64,000 nt of DNA. Origin: Ischnura elegans (Eukaryota; Arthropoda; Insecta; Odonata; Coenagrionidae). The notes under the pieces were generated by a model, which saw nothing but the letters and a program-made list of their open reading frames with translations, searched no databases and was not told where the DNA came from. Shown here one piece after another: positions 41,553-52,017 of the stretch (its first letter is position 1; each line of letters opens with the position of its first letter). Location: positions 79,070,866 through 79,134,865 of the forward strand of contig NC_060252.1 of the NCBI RefSeq assembly GCF_921293095.1, given 5' to 3'. Position numbers and translations under genes: made by a program.

Positions 41553-43145
41553 CTGTACATGGCCAATAGTTGGTCGCATAAATCTACTCCTCCCATGAAT
41601 TTGTTGTACTCTGCAATGGCAAGAGGAATAGGAACAGTAACATTTTTTTTCTCTTTCCTTGAGTAACGGTTTACAACCTTATTTCCTCCCTGGATACAAT
41701 TTGTCATCATTGTTACCACTGCATTATCGTTCCAGCGAGTAGCAAGTATGTCACCATTGGTTCTTTCCTCCATCGTTCCTCTAGCTTCTTTTTTGAATTT
41801 ATTTTTTTCTGTTAACCCATAATCTGCATACTTCACTCGATTTTCACGTAGTGTGCCGGTACCTCCAATTTGCATATCCTTTAAAGTGTACAGTAACTTT
41901 TCAGATGTGAAAAGGTTATCGAAGAACAGCCTTGAACGTTTTTCTAGTTGACTCTTTTCCAATAAGCCCACAACTACATCACCTCCTGGCCCAAGATCAG
42001 ACTTCGGTATTCGAGTACACAATCCTCCATAGGGCTCTGCGTGAATTATATGGCCATTTGATTCTGCCAGACACCATAGTTTGAATCCAAACCTAATTGG
42101 TTTTCCTTTTATAAACTGCTTCGCGCCATGTTTTCCATAATATGGAATTATAGTTTCATCAACACAGCAGTTCATCCTTGGAGGTAATAGCTTAAAATTT
42201 CTGTTTAAAAATTGAAATATTGGCCGTATTTTATATAATCTATCAGAAGTATCAAGGTTTGTGTTGTCTGCTAAGTGTAAGTAGCGGAGAATATCATCAA
42301 ATCTATTCCTTCTTATTGTTTCTCTGACAATATTGACATTGCAGTCATCATCTGTGTTCCAAAAGAGGCGTTTTCTGGGTAAAAAAAATGCATATATCTC
42401 TTCACTAGCTACGCTGAATCCATGATTTCCTCTTTAAGTTCGCATACATATTTGTTTGTTCTACTATGTGCAACACGAAATCCTCAGAAAAGAAAACCCT
42501 AAAGGAATCAAAGGGTGACTGATTGATCGAGAATCTACTCAGAGTTAGAGGGGGGATAAGCTCAGGTAATTTAAAATTTAACTCAGTTTAATCGCGCGAC
42601 CATTTTTTTGTTGAATCTTTTAACTTGCGTTTTTTGGCCATCCTTTTGCACCCTTTGAATGTCGACGGTTGCTCTAACTGCGATTCTTCAGGCAGAGTTT
42701 CCCTCGAATGAAGCTGTCCTTCTGCATCCAAAACACGTCGTGGTAGATGCGTTGGATCTCCAGTCACTTCCGCATCTGATTCATCGGAATCTTCATCCGT
42801 AATAGCCTCAGCACCTTCCTCCGGTCCAGTTATAATTATTGTCTGCGGCCTGTGTTCGTCACCCTCTTCCTCTAGTATATTTATTATTTCATTTACGGTC
42901 AGACGCTTTCGAGACCTGAAAATACATCATTTTAATTTATATTTACACGGAAAATCGTAAATTCATATGATATAAATAACTTGTTAAATGAACCTACATT
43001 TGAAAAGAATGTCTCAATAGACGAACAGTCTCAGCAAGAACAGCCCTCACTGCAAATCACTCTGCACCTACAAATGCTAATAGCAAAAAAGCTAGTTCAT
43101 AATTGTTATAGACGTTTAAAGCATGGAATTGATCAATATTATGTA

Positions 43146-43695
43146 AGGTAATGTGGGGTAAGTGCGACCCCTAAATAGCATACATCAATTTTAACTAGCT
43201 TAGGAAAATTTTCTAGGTTTGCTAAAACATGAGATTCAATGTATAATATGTAGGTGAATCACTGAAAAAGATAATTAGATTAAAAATCCTCTCTCTATAC
43301 GGCGGGGAAAGTCCCCCCATCTAAACTAAATATAATACCCGAGTTCCAAAATTTAAAGTAAAGCAAGGAAAACCATTCCATAAAGAAGATTAATCAAGAT
43401 ATATTTCTTACCTTACACCTCCGATGCGTTTATTCTTAGAGAACTGCGGTGTCGCCTCTCATCAAAACCAACTAAGACTACGAGATGAATGGACGGGTAT
43501 ATTTCCTAAGCATGTGAAACGAGAACTAAAGGGATAATTATTATAAAGTTGTTGGCTCTGGTTCCATTACAACGTATGGAATATGTTGCACTGCCGCCAT
43601 CTGCTTTGAGAACAGAAATACGATCTTCCTCAAGGGAGGTCGCACTTATCCCGCAGTCGCACTTACCCCGCAGTCGCACTTACCCCACCTCACCT
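43146..43695. mobile_element. Short inverted-repeat element (MITE), TA target duplication
   Basis: The left end reads AGGTAATGTGGGGTAAGTGC from 43,146; the right end is its imperfect complement ending at 43,695. Both are flanked by TA. Length is 550 bp with no coding capacity. Near the right end the unit GTCGCACTTACCCCGCA (or close variants) is repeated three times (about 43,638-43,688). Ends and TA duplication suggest a non-autonomous Tc1/mariner or pogo relative. It lies in the 5' part of piggyBac element 2. Confidence 0.65.
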
Positions 43696-44750
43696 TAACA
43701 TTTAGTAATACATAAGAAAAACCTTTTTACAGCTTGTTGAATGCATGGGAAGAACTGAAACCGGTATTCAATCTTTCAAGGCAAAGGAGACAAATTCTAA
43801 GGGAAAGGCAAAAATTAGTACTACTATGTGCCCACGAGCAACTTCAGTTGCATCAAAAGTTTGACCATCAATAAAAAAATTATTTTCAAGCCAAATCGCG
43901 AAATATTTTACTCAAAGAAAATTACATATTTACTTACCATTTTGGAGTATTCAAATCCAATATGCATTCCGCTGGGCAGATGGTATATATTCCCGAGCAG
44001 CACAGAGTCAGAAGCACAATTGGCGGCGACGGACCCTAAAAGGATCGGCGTAGCAAAGCCCCGTTATCTCTTTGCTTGGACGCTTTTAAAAAATAACCTA
44101 GTTAGAAGGAGGAACAACCCTTAAATAGGGTATTCTCCTGCATATTTGTGAGCTTCCAGGAGGGAAGGAGAATTTTTTTTCCTTGATGCAACTGAAGTTG
44201 CTCGTGGGCTTTAATGGGGTTCAAATTGTAGGTTTTGACATGAAGGTCACCTAGATAAAATAAATATTCACACTATGATTCTTATTTTGCGCATTTTTAG
44301 GTGTGTGACTCTGTCCTTAAAATTTTAAATATGAACGCCAAATATCCAGGCAGCTCACATGATTCATTTGTTTGGACAAATTCTGGTGTTAGGGACGTCC
44401 TGGAAAGAGTATGGAGAGGAGGTGAAGAATGTTGGCTCTTAGGTATGAAAATTGAAATTTTTTATAGAGTAAGAAATGGATAATGCTTAAAAATAACGCG
44501 GGTATAAATATCTAAACAGGTGATTCTGGATACCCGAATGAGCCATAGCTGATGACTCCCATCCTCCATGCAGAAGAAGGTAGTCCCGAAGCCAGGTACA
44601 CCCATGCACGGGCAAAATGTGCAGTGGAGAGATGTATAGGGGTTTTAAAAGGCCGTTTCCGGTGCCTAAATAAGGCACGATGGCTGGAGTATGCCCCTCT
44701 AAAAGTATGCAAAATAATCAATGCATGCTGGGTGCTGCACAATCAGTGCC

Positions 44751-44944
44751 TGTTTTATATTCTGGATTACTTTAAAGTTTGAAAGTATACACATAATTAT
44801 TCAAGATTTTACTACTCTTTTAAACGTCTTTAATTCACAACGGAACTCAATACACCATTACACAGGTTAACACACAACCGCTCTGACCGTCTTCCGGTCA
44901 TGGGGTACCAACCTTACATTTATGTCAGTTACCAATCTCTAACA
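44751..44944 (-). repeat. 3' LTR of the LTR retrotransposon
   Basis: It starts TGTTTTATATTCTG and ends CTCTAACA, and is paired with the copy at 47,643-47,834. The adjacent purine tract (complement of 44,945-44,960, GGGGGAGA) is a plausible polypurine tract. Confidence 0.85.
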
Positions 44945-47642
44945 TCTCCCCCTTTAAGAAGAATACCTTTGGGGAAGGTGTACAGCTCTCCCTGAGCGAG
45001 TTACATATGAGCTTGAAGCTGAGCTTTTATTACTCCCTTCAGGAACAGTACACAAGGATTACATACATTGTTAGATATAACCCTTGAGTCACTAATCATG
45101 CACTGGTCAAAGTCAAGAAGTTCTCTTGAGCTATGCATTGGGGAATTAGAATAACATTTTCTTAAATGCATAGTGTTTCTTCGCACTACAGTGCCACGTT
45201 CAGTTTTAACAAGGTATGATCTGGGTGAGTAGTGTTTGTTCACCACTGTAGCCTTTTCCCAAATGTCTGTGTTTTTGCATTTTAACCATAACCATCTCCC
45301 CCTTTTGAAATGTTATTTTACTTCTTCTAGCATACACACCATGAAAGGGTTTCATTTTAGAACTAGCTTTTGACAGTTCCTTGACAACAAGATTTGGGGA
45401 AATGACACAGGGTTTCAGGGATTCATAGGACACAGGAAGATTAGTGCGTAGTCTCCTACTGAACAATAGTTGTGAGGGAACCAGTCAAGTCCTGTCAAAG
45501 GACGTTTACGATATTCGCACAGTAACAACAGATACGATGTTTTAGTTTCAGCAGCCTTTTTTTATTTTTAATTTCTGACCTTCACGAACACCCGCTCTTC
45601 TCCTGGTTGCTATGACTTCTCTTCCTACCTCCCCGATTCACTGCCTTTACGTAATCCCTAGACCCCCCCTCCTTCAAAGACCTTCTTATCACGCATCTTT
45701 TTAGTCAAACTGTTTCCCCCCCTCCCTTGCTATCCTTTCCACCCCAACTTTCTCTTGCTGGACGGTATATAAAGAACTTGGAAAGCCAAATTGGTACCTT
45801 GATAATGACACTACGTGTCGAAACCGGGTCGGTACTTAAGTAAATAAAATTGTGTGGAAGGTTAACATTTTAGTTTATTCTCATGAAGTAAGGTTGTTAT
45901 CGTTATTTAAGATAACCTTATGGTGTTTCCTGTGCACCTGAACTGTTTCAAAAATACATGGAACAAAATTTTGGGGACATTCCAGGTGTGGTATTATTCT
46001 TTGTTGATTTACTCTGTACTGAGGTGACAGAGAAAAAACATGATGAATGTGTGGCTGAGGTAATGGCAAGGGCCAATTCACTAGCGGTAAAGTTTTATCC
46101 CGATAAATTACTATATAAAGTAACTGAAGTAAAGTATGTGGCCAAGTCTTTTCAAAGGAAGGCATGAATGCTGATCAGGAAAGGGTACGAGCTCTATATA
46201 GTTAACCCCCACCAAATAATGTAAAAGAATTTCAGCGAACTTTAGGTATGTTCAACTATGTGAGGTCATACATCCCTAATATGGCATCTATTAGTGCACC
46301 ATTAAGAGAGCTGTTAAAATCATCAGTTACTTGGAATGGCTGCCTATGCATCAAAAGGCATTTGAGCAGTTGAAGCAACTTATTGCCAATGCCCCTGTGT
46401 TAGCCACTTTTAATCAAAGTTTAAGGCTTGTAATTCAGTGTGATGCCTCTTAAAGTGGGCTTGAATGTGTTTTATTTCAAGAAGGCCTTCAACCTATGGT
46501 CTTCAACCTATGGTCTTCAACCTATTCATATTGCATCAAGGTCATTGACTTGTTCAGAGAGTAACTACTCCCAAATAGAATAAGAATTATTTGCAGTTCA
46601 ATATGCCACTCAAATTTAATTACTATATCTATGGCAGAACAGTTAAAGTTCAAACAGATCACAAGCCACTTGTGAGTGTAATATCAAAGGCAGTTCATCA
46701 GATAGGATCTGTTCGCCTTCAAGCCTGTTGCACTCTGCATGACACTGGAAAGTGGTTTAAGATACCACATTTATTACACTTCTTCCCGTAAGCAGGGCAC
46801 TCTCTCACTTTGTGTGATGTGTTAAACCTTTTGCACTGAATTAAGTCTCCTTTACATTTAGAAGACTTGTGAAATACCTTGTTGTGGGTGTGAGTTTTAC
46901 CTCTAACTGCATCGACAGAGGCTGCTTCCGCATGCTGTTTGTTTTGGACTTGAGTGTTCATCTCCTGGGCCTGTTGACGGCTAACTTCAACCGTTCTACA
47001 GTAGCGTTCCACCTTTTCTAGCGTAACGTCTTCCATCCGCAACAAACTTTCACGGACTGCATCATCGCGGATATCGCGTACAATTCTGACTATCATTAGA
47101 TGGTCTTCTTGAGCTTCTTCCTTGTCATAGCCACAATACTGAACCAATCGCCCAAGATCTGTCAAAAAGTGATCAAAAGTCTCTCCTTCCTTTTGTGCCC
47201 TCATATCAAAGTGGAAACTATCGTATATGCGATTCATTTTAGGCTGCGCAATAGGAATCATAAGCAGACTACACTTTACTATAATCATTCGCGTCGGCCG
47301 CTGGTAATTTAAACGTATAAAATAACTCCCTTCATTTGGAGCCTAGCATATTTTTTTGTAACGCTATCTTAACTGTGTCCTGGGACTCGTCTTGGCCAGT
47401 TGCAATAAGATAGTTTTCAAAGTCCCCAATAAACGTCTGCCAATCTTTGAGTGCCGATGGACCCTCCAAGTCTACCGACTCTGGAAGTTTAACTAAATTC
47501 ACATCCATCTTATCCACAACAGCAATCACGGAAAGTAAGGATTAAACTTTCGCCCCCACTCACCGGCATGGCCTTAAACACTCGCGTGTTAAAATTCAAT
47601 AGTCATCGTAGGTGCAATATATTACTCCACACGACTGCGCCA

Positions 47643-47834
47643 TGTTTTATCTTCTGAATTACTTTAAACTTTGAAAGTATACACGTAATTATTCAAGACT
47701 TTACTACTCTTTTTAAACTCCTTTGATTCACAACGGAACTCAAGACACCATTGCAGGTTAACACACAACCGCTCTGACCGCCTTCCGGTCAGGGATACCA
47801 ACCTTAAAATAATGTCAGTTACCAATCTATAACA
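47643..47834 (-). repeat. 5' LTR of the LTR retrotransposon
   Basis: It starts TGTTTTATCTTCTG and ends CTATAACA, and matches the left copy over its whole length with scattered substitutions. It is followed by the GTGCC duplication and the resumed Harbinger exon. Confidence 0.85.
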
Positions 47835-48059
47835 GTGCCTCAGGGTGAACCTTGAAGAGCCAGTTCTCTTGGAAGAGGAAGATGGGGAATTAGCTCAAGA
47901 CCCTGTTGAAGCACTGGGGCAAGTCGGTGATGTCGCCAGGGTAGTAAGGAGGAGATTAGTGAGGCGACTATTTCAGAGATAGCCTAGCCTAGATCTTTTA
48001 TAGGCAGATGACAGAGGCCACTGTACACCCGGGCGTGGCTGGTCCTCTGTCATTCGTTA

Positions 48060-48250
48060 CAGATTCTACAGGGATTGGGTTGGTGTGGTGGTTAGAGTGC
48101 TGGCTTTCCACCCAGTCGGTCCGGGTTCAAATCCTGGCAGTGGTAGAGATTTTTCAGACTGCCCAATCCCTGAGTGAGTGCCTTACAGAGGGCACTTTAA
48201 CTACAGCACTCCATTCATCAGATGGGACATTAAGTTGTGGTCCCCTTGCA
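48060..48250 (+). mobile_element. tRNA-derived SINE
   Basis: A Pol III promoter is visible: an A-box-like TGGTGTGGTGGTTAGAGTG at about 48,082-48,101 and a B box GGTTCAAATCC at about 48,123-48,133, spaced as in a tRNA. Downstream is the block GATGGGACATTAAGTTGTGG, which recurs in many animal SINE bodies. A tRNA gene is unlikely because the 3' acceptor end does not pair. The 3' end near 48,250 is approximate. Confidence 0.65.
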
Positions 48251-48254
48251 GTGG

Positions 48255-50149
48255 GGGAGCAAGAAATTTCATTTGGGGCGAAGGGGGGGGGGGCAAAATC
48301 AGGGGGAAATTTTTTTGAAAAACAGGGTACTAAGTAGAGGGTTTTAAACTAATTTCAGCACTTTTCATAATCAAAAATTTTAATTTGTCAAAGAAATCTT
48401 TTGTAAATTCAAAATTGTTCAGTATTTTCCCTTTCCTCATGGTGCAAATGACCTCAGCTGTTGGCTACCTACTCCAAATACCATGCCACTTAATCTACCC
48501 AAAACTTACTCATGCAAAATTTCTCTCATCAACTGAGGTATTTCTTTTGCCATTGTGGCCATTGCGTCAGCCATCTTTTCTGAGGTCGCAACACTTCGCT
48601 CCTCCAGTGAAGAGGCATCATCTATGGGATAAAGATCAACATTACAAGAACAATATTATAGATTATAGGCTTACAAGTAACATGAAATATATTTGTTTAA
48701 GTGCGAAAAATCCTAATTCATAGTGACAATGGCGTAGGATCTTTGGTAAAACACCTCATTACTCTAGGTATCTTTATTTTTATGATCACACAGAAAGATG
48801 ATATCAGCAATGGAATACAGTCCCAGAAGTATTGTTTTTTACTTATGTGCTTGAAAGGAAACGATGCATACAAAGGGTAAAATAGGAGTTGGTTGTATGT
48901 TTTCCCTATCTACCGATTCGATCGATGGATTTTTCTTCCTCATAGGAAAATCCACTAGGATTGGTAGAAAATTAATTGCGTATGCTTGGTTTCGCTATTT
49001 AGTGGGCCCTTTTCGCTCTGTAGCGTTAAGGTGTTTTTCCCCGTCCCCTCCCTTCCGCTCCTAACCTTTCCCAGAGGCGTCGGCGGGCTCCCATCGCGGC
49101 GGCGCCTCTATCCTTTTTCCTTCCTCTCCAGCCCCTCCCCGGGTGATCGGGCGTATAAGCCACGGGCTTGGTTCCCGGCCCCGGTGTGTTGTATCCTTAA
49201 GAGGGTTCGCCTGGAACACTCATGATCATTGTATGTTTTCCCTATTGTTGAAACTTGTGCAAGAAATATGCCTTGTGTGGAATGACTGATCAGAACAAGC
49301 GCTCCTGTGGAGCTGGCTATCCACAATGCAAGTATAGAAATTATTTAATTATACTATTACATGCTGTTGGTTGTTGAAATTCCATGCAACTACCATGCAA
49401 ACTTCATAGTTCTCTTTAACAATTACCTTTTTTACTTTACCCTGTGGATGATATCGATTAGGGGCATGAACAAAAAACTGTCACCGTGGAAACTAAAGTA
49501 AAAACTGTGATTTTTACCCATACCAATCTGGCGTGAGACAGCTATTTCGATTGGCATGTGTTTTCTGCACACTAGTCATTGCATAACTTTTTTCATAATT
49601 GCAATGTATTATTTGATATTGATCGTGTACATTTCTTCCTTTGTGCATTCATTGCTGCAGTACCTACTTGTATAAATGGCTGAAATGATAAGTATTCACC
49701 GAATACAATTGAAAAAATTATATTTGTAGTATTGTTTTCCTTAATGTATTTCTATTCTTAGATATTATTGTGAATTAGAAAATGAAGGTCAAATACAATT
49801 TTCCCCCTTTTGAAATAATATAATTTTATTCCGCTCATATTCAATACATTACATCGAGAAAAAACAGTAATAATTGTGGAATATATAGGTACCCCTTTGT
49901 GGAAAAGTTTTGAAGCTACCATCATACACTATTTAGAACATGACTGGTGCTAACATACATAAAAAAAATACATTTATTTCGTTTAATTGAATGATTTGTT
50001 TTCTTGACAATTGCATTCGATTGTGAATTTACAGTAATTTACACATGGATAACTTTTCTTAGCACACACACTTTCATAACACACTTTCTCTAATAACGCA
50101 TAAGAATTACATACATGATACCTTTATTTGAAAACGGTTATAACAACTT
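48255..50149. other. No recognisable gene; one GC-rich block
   Basis: AT-rich DNA inside the Harbinger 2 interval. A pyrimidine/GC-rich block at about 49,000-49,220 stands out and might be a repeat or promoter, but it has no readable domain. The part after 49,340 is probably the 3' untranslated region of the LINE fragment that follows. Confidence 0.45.
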
Positions 50150-50400
50150 TCTTAGCAGAAACTCTACTTCCTCGTACTGCATAAGCCATTTTTTAACTGC
50201 GGATATAAAACCCCATCTCTTCTCCTTCTTTGCCACATTTTTTGGCAACATACTATATAATTTTGGCCCCAAGTATTGATATGACTGTCAATATATTTCA
50301 GTCGTTGGCCTAGGTATATCAAAGTTCCTCCAAGATCTGATGTCATAAGTTTGTGGTCTGGCCTTTTCACCGCTACGGTTATAGAAAACTCTTAAGGACT
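50150..50400 (-). pseudogene. LINE ORF2 C-terminal fragment
   Basis: In one minus-strand frame the sequence reads RPQTYDIRSWRNFDIPRPTT, then SYQYLGPKLYSMLPKNV and KKWLMQYEEVEFLL, with one stop inside. The IPRP...YLGPKLYNSLP...KKWL pattern is the usual C-terminal tail of jockey/CR1-type LINE polyproteins. The rest of the element is absent. Confidence 0.65.
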
Positions 50401-50649
50401 TTATAAATGAATAGATGCCTTAGTGGGAGGATATCTAATTTTTTGAAAAGAGGAAATGAGTGGCAATTAAGTGGCACAGTGGAAATTAACATGAAGGTAA
50501 AGGAATATCCACGAGACTTAACATGGGCATGGATAACTTAATAAATTCTCGTGAAAAAAAGTTAAACCTTCCAATCAATGTTGTTATGAATGATAGTTCC
50601 CTATAATAATTGAAGAATTGAATGGAATTGTTGGTATGCAAGAATTTAC

Positions 50650-51280
50650 CTTTCTCGAGGCGGCACCTCTTCCGTGGCGCTGGAGTTGGAACAGATGTCT
50701 CCTCATCTACGATGACTTCCAACTGAAATGAAATAATACAGGGCTAAATATGCTGTGCAACCACTGTTTAACAATTTTGTTTCATTAATTCCCAAAATAA
50801 TCATATGTACAAGTGAGAAATTTCAATGCTAACCTCAATGGGATCCATCACCCCCTCCACACCAGTGACTGCCACCTCTCCAATGAGACCAAGAAGTCTC
50901 TCTTTCAAATTGGGGAGGGGCGTCACAGGCAATGGGGGTCCACCACCGGTGCCAAGGGGATGGCGACGGATTTTTGACGCCTTCTGCTTGACGTCGCATT
51001 TCCAGTCCTGCCAGCACTATTATAACAATCACAGTAGCATCAAAGTACAAGTTTTACGACAAAAGAAAATCGTAAAGAAGTATTTCATTTACTTCGCCCA
51101 CTTCCCCACATCTTTGGTAGCCCCACTGGGACAGGAATTCAGCTTTTGGCTTAATTCCTGCCACAGCTTCTCCTTGACTACCGTGGGGGCCAACCAACTT
51201 GTTATGAGTAAGTCCCGACCTCGGGGAAACCTAGCTGAAGTACCAGGAGACAATCCCGAACATGTCTCTCGGATCATCAC
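50650..51280 (-). pseudogene. Myb/SANT-like partner gene of Harbinger element 2
   Basis: Exons on the minus strand: about 51,280-51,093 reads RGRDLLITSWLAPTVVKEKL, then WQELSQKLNSC and KDVGKWAK (the first helices of a trihelix Myb/SANT-like domain). 51,016-50,834 reads WQDWKCDVKQKASKIRRH, then a glycine/proline linker and LKERLLGLIGEVAVTGVEG. 50,722-50,650 reads LEVIVDEETSVPTPAPRKRC up to a GTAAA donor. The exon 2/3 junction is in phase; the exon 1 donor looks damaged by about one base. The C-terminal exon is not found, and LINE debris follows. It converges on the HARBI1-like gene, the classic two-gene layout of PIF/Harbinger. Confidence 0.65.
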
Positions 51281-51429
51281 ATTCTTTCGCTTTACGGACC
51301 TTTTTAATAAAACATAAATACTTCTCTTTTTTAAGAATTTCCGATCATATTTTAAGTTCGACCTTTTTTAAAATCAGTATTATTTATTTCTTTTTTCCAA
51401 TAATTAAGTGGTGCAAAATGGCCCTAGCC

Positions 51430-51683
51430 GCCGACGAAGCCTTTAAAACTAATACTACTATTCATATGTGCGAAAAATTTCACGCATGTAGCTTGATCTG
51501 GGGCCATCTCTACCCTTATCCGTTCAAACCAACGTTTGGGATGAAGAACTGAGAGGCTTTGGGTCTTTGGATTTGCGGTTGGTGAAAAGCGTGCGCTTAT
51601 TATTCTTGTGGTAGAGAATGAAAAAACTCGTGTAAAATTTTCCGTGAAGCGGTATGCCACCGCTACCAGAGTGTTTAGAATGC
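51430..51683. other. No recognisable gene
   Basis: A 78-codon minus-strand frame (51,660-51,424) exists but has no known domain. This may be the outer part of Harbinger element 2; no terminal repeat was identified. Confidence 0.35.
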
Positions 51684-51921
51684 GTTTTCAAGAATTTCAT
51701 GGCAATCAGATGATTTGTGTGGGTTGTTGTCTGTGTGAAATTTAAAGATTAAATTTAAAGGTAAAGTTAGTCCAAAAAAGTTGCACATGGCAGGGAAGTT
51801 TAGTTTTCAAGAATTTCATGGCAATCAGATGATTTGTGTGGGTTGTTGTCTGTGTGAAATTTAAAGATTAAATTTAAAGGTAAAGTTAGTCCAAAAAAGT
51901 TGCACATGGCAGGGAAGTTTA
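51684..51921 (+). repeat. Perfect tandem duplication, two 119-bp units
   Basis: Two adjacent copies (51,684-51,802 and 51,803-51,921) are identical by eye, each running from GTTTTCAAGAATTTCATGGC to AGTTTA. They lie just downstream of the otopetrin-like gene's stop codon. A recent duplication or an assembly artefact are both possible. Confidence 0.85.
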
Positions 51922-52017
51922 GTTTTTTAACAATTCATGTCTTCTATCACTTTTTTGTATTTTTAAAATTTTTAGCGATACATAATAATGTTTGGAGGTA
52001 TTTTCCAAGTGCGTCTC

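Larger units (their letters stand above)
38617..42918 (-). pseudogene. piggyBac transposase of element 2, split by a nested element
   Basis: The minus-strand pieces are typical of the DDE_Tnp_1_7 family. An acidic N-terminus (TVNEIINILEEEGDEHRPQ) leads to WSRD, then a stop, then TELNFKLPELIPPLTLSRFS. The core has NCCVDETIIPYYGKHGAKQF (first Asp), RLFFDNLFTS (second Asp) and FMGGVDLCDQLLAMY (third Asp). After the 2,522-bp nested element the protein picks up at RVNISTKKWWWPFFAWAVDV, ending in the cysteine-containing KVCAQCKKEQFAF tail. Damage includes the stop near 42,585 and frame changes between 42,430 and 42,175. The TSD of the nested element restores the reading exactly when one copy is ignored. 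Confidence 0.85.
38308..44210 (-). mobile_element. piggyBac element 2 inserted at TTAA in a Harbinger exon
   Basis: The left end is TTAA (38,304-38,307) followed by CCCATTACTGCCC, interrupting the Harbinger exon in the codons for Ser-Ile-Asn. On the right, TTAA at 44,211-44,214 resumes that exon. The right terminal sequence does not mirror the left end well, so extra material or decay lies there (a 25-mer GCCCACGAGCAACTTCAGTT... type repeat occurs near 38,441, 43,827 and 44,186 in varying orientation). The transposase is on the minus strand: an N-terminal acidic exon (about 42,918-42,575), the segment NMYANLKRKSWIQ near 42,440, the core at 42,175-41,561, and the C-terminal part (39,022-38,617) beyond the nested element. 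Confidence 0.75.
44751..47834 (-). mobile_element. LTR retrotransposon (Ty3/Gypsy-like), broken, in the last Harbinger exon
   Basis: A 3.1-kb fossil with an LTR at each end and a 5-bp duplication GTGCC (44,746-44,750 and 47,835-47,839). Read on the minus strand, gag starts near 47,529 and includes a long helical segment and a zinc knuckle (CNKCGILNHFPVSC); integrase C-terminal sequence lies at about 45,466-45,001. A Gypsy-type RT/RNase H segment at about 45,955-46,790 lies on the opposite strand. The element is clearly not whole: several breaks and rearranged parts. The LTRs differ at roughly 8-10% of positions by eye, so it is moderately old. At about 45,770-45,870 there is a short ATAATGACACTACGTGTCGA-type repeat that also resembles sequence in other elements. 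Confidence 0.8.
38190..47982 (+). pseudogene. PIF/Harbinger (HARBI1-like) transposase, element 2, split by two insertions
   Basis: The + strand exons are as follows. About 38,190-38,307 reads [20 protein letters not shown] (first catalytic Asp) and NRKSFHSIN. After the piggyBac, 44,211-44,227 completes that exon before a GTAGG donor. 44,301-44,442 reads VCDSVLKILNMNAKYPGSSH, then DSFVWTNSG (second Asp). 44,520-44,750 reads GDSGYPNEP, LMTPILHAEEGSPEARYTHA, VERCIGVLKGRFRCL and VLHNQC (final Glu block). After the LTR element, 47,835-47,982 completes the tail, LEEPVLLEEEDGELAQ to VRRRLVRRLFQR and a stop. The frame resumes exactly across the LTR insertion. The one substitution-type lesion seen is TAG at 44,546-44,548, replacing the Trp of EPW. 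Upstream exons are missing. The partner Myb/SANT gene faces it at 51.3-50.6 kb. Confidence 0.85.

Noticed and set aside
48068-48140. tRNA gene
   Set aside because: A and B boxes are present, but the acceptor ends do not pair, and a SINE body follows.
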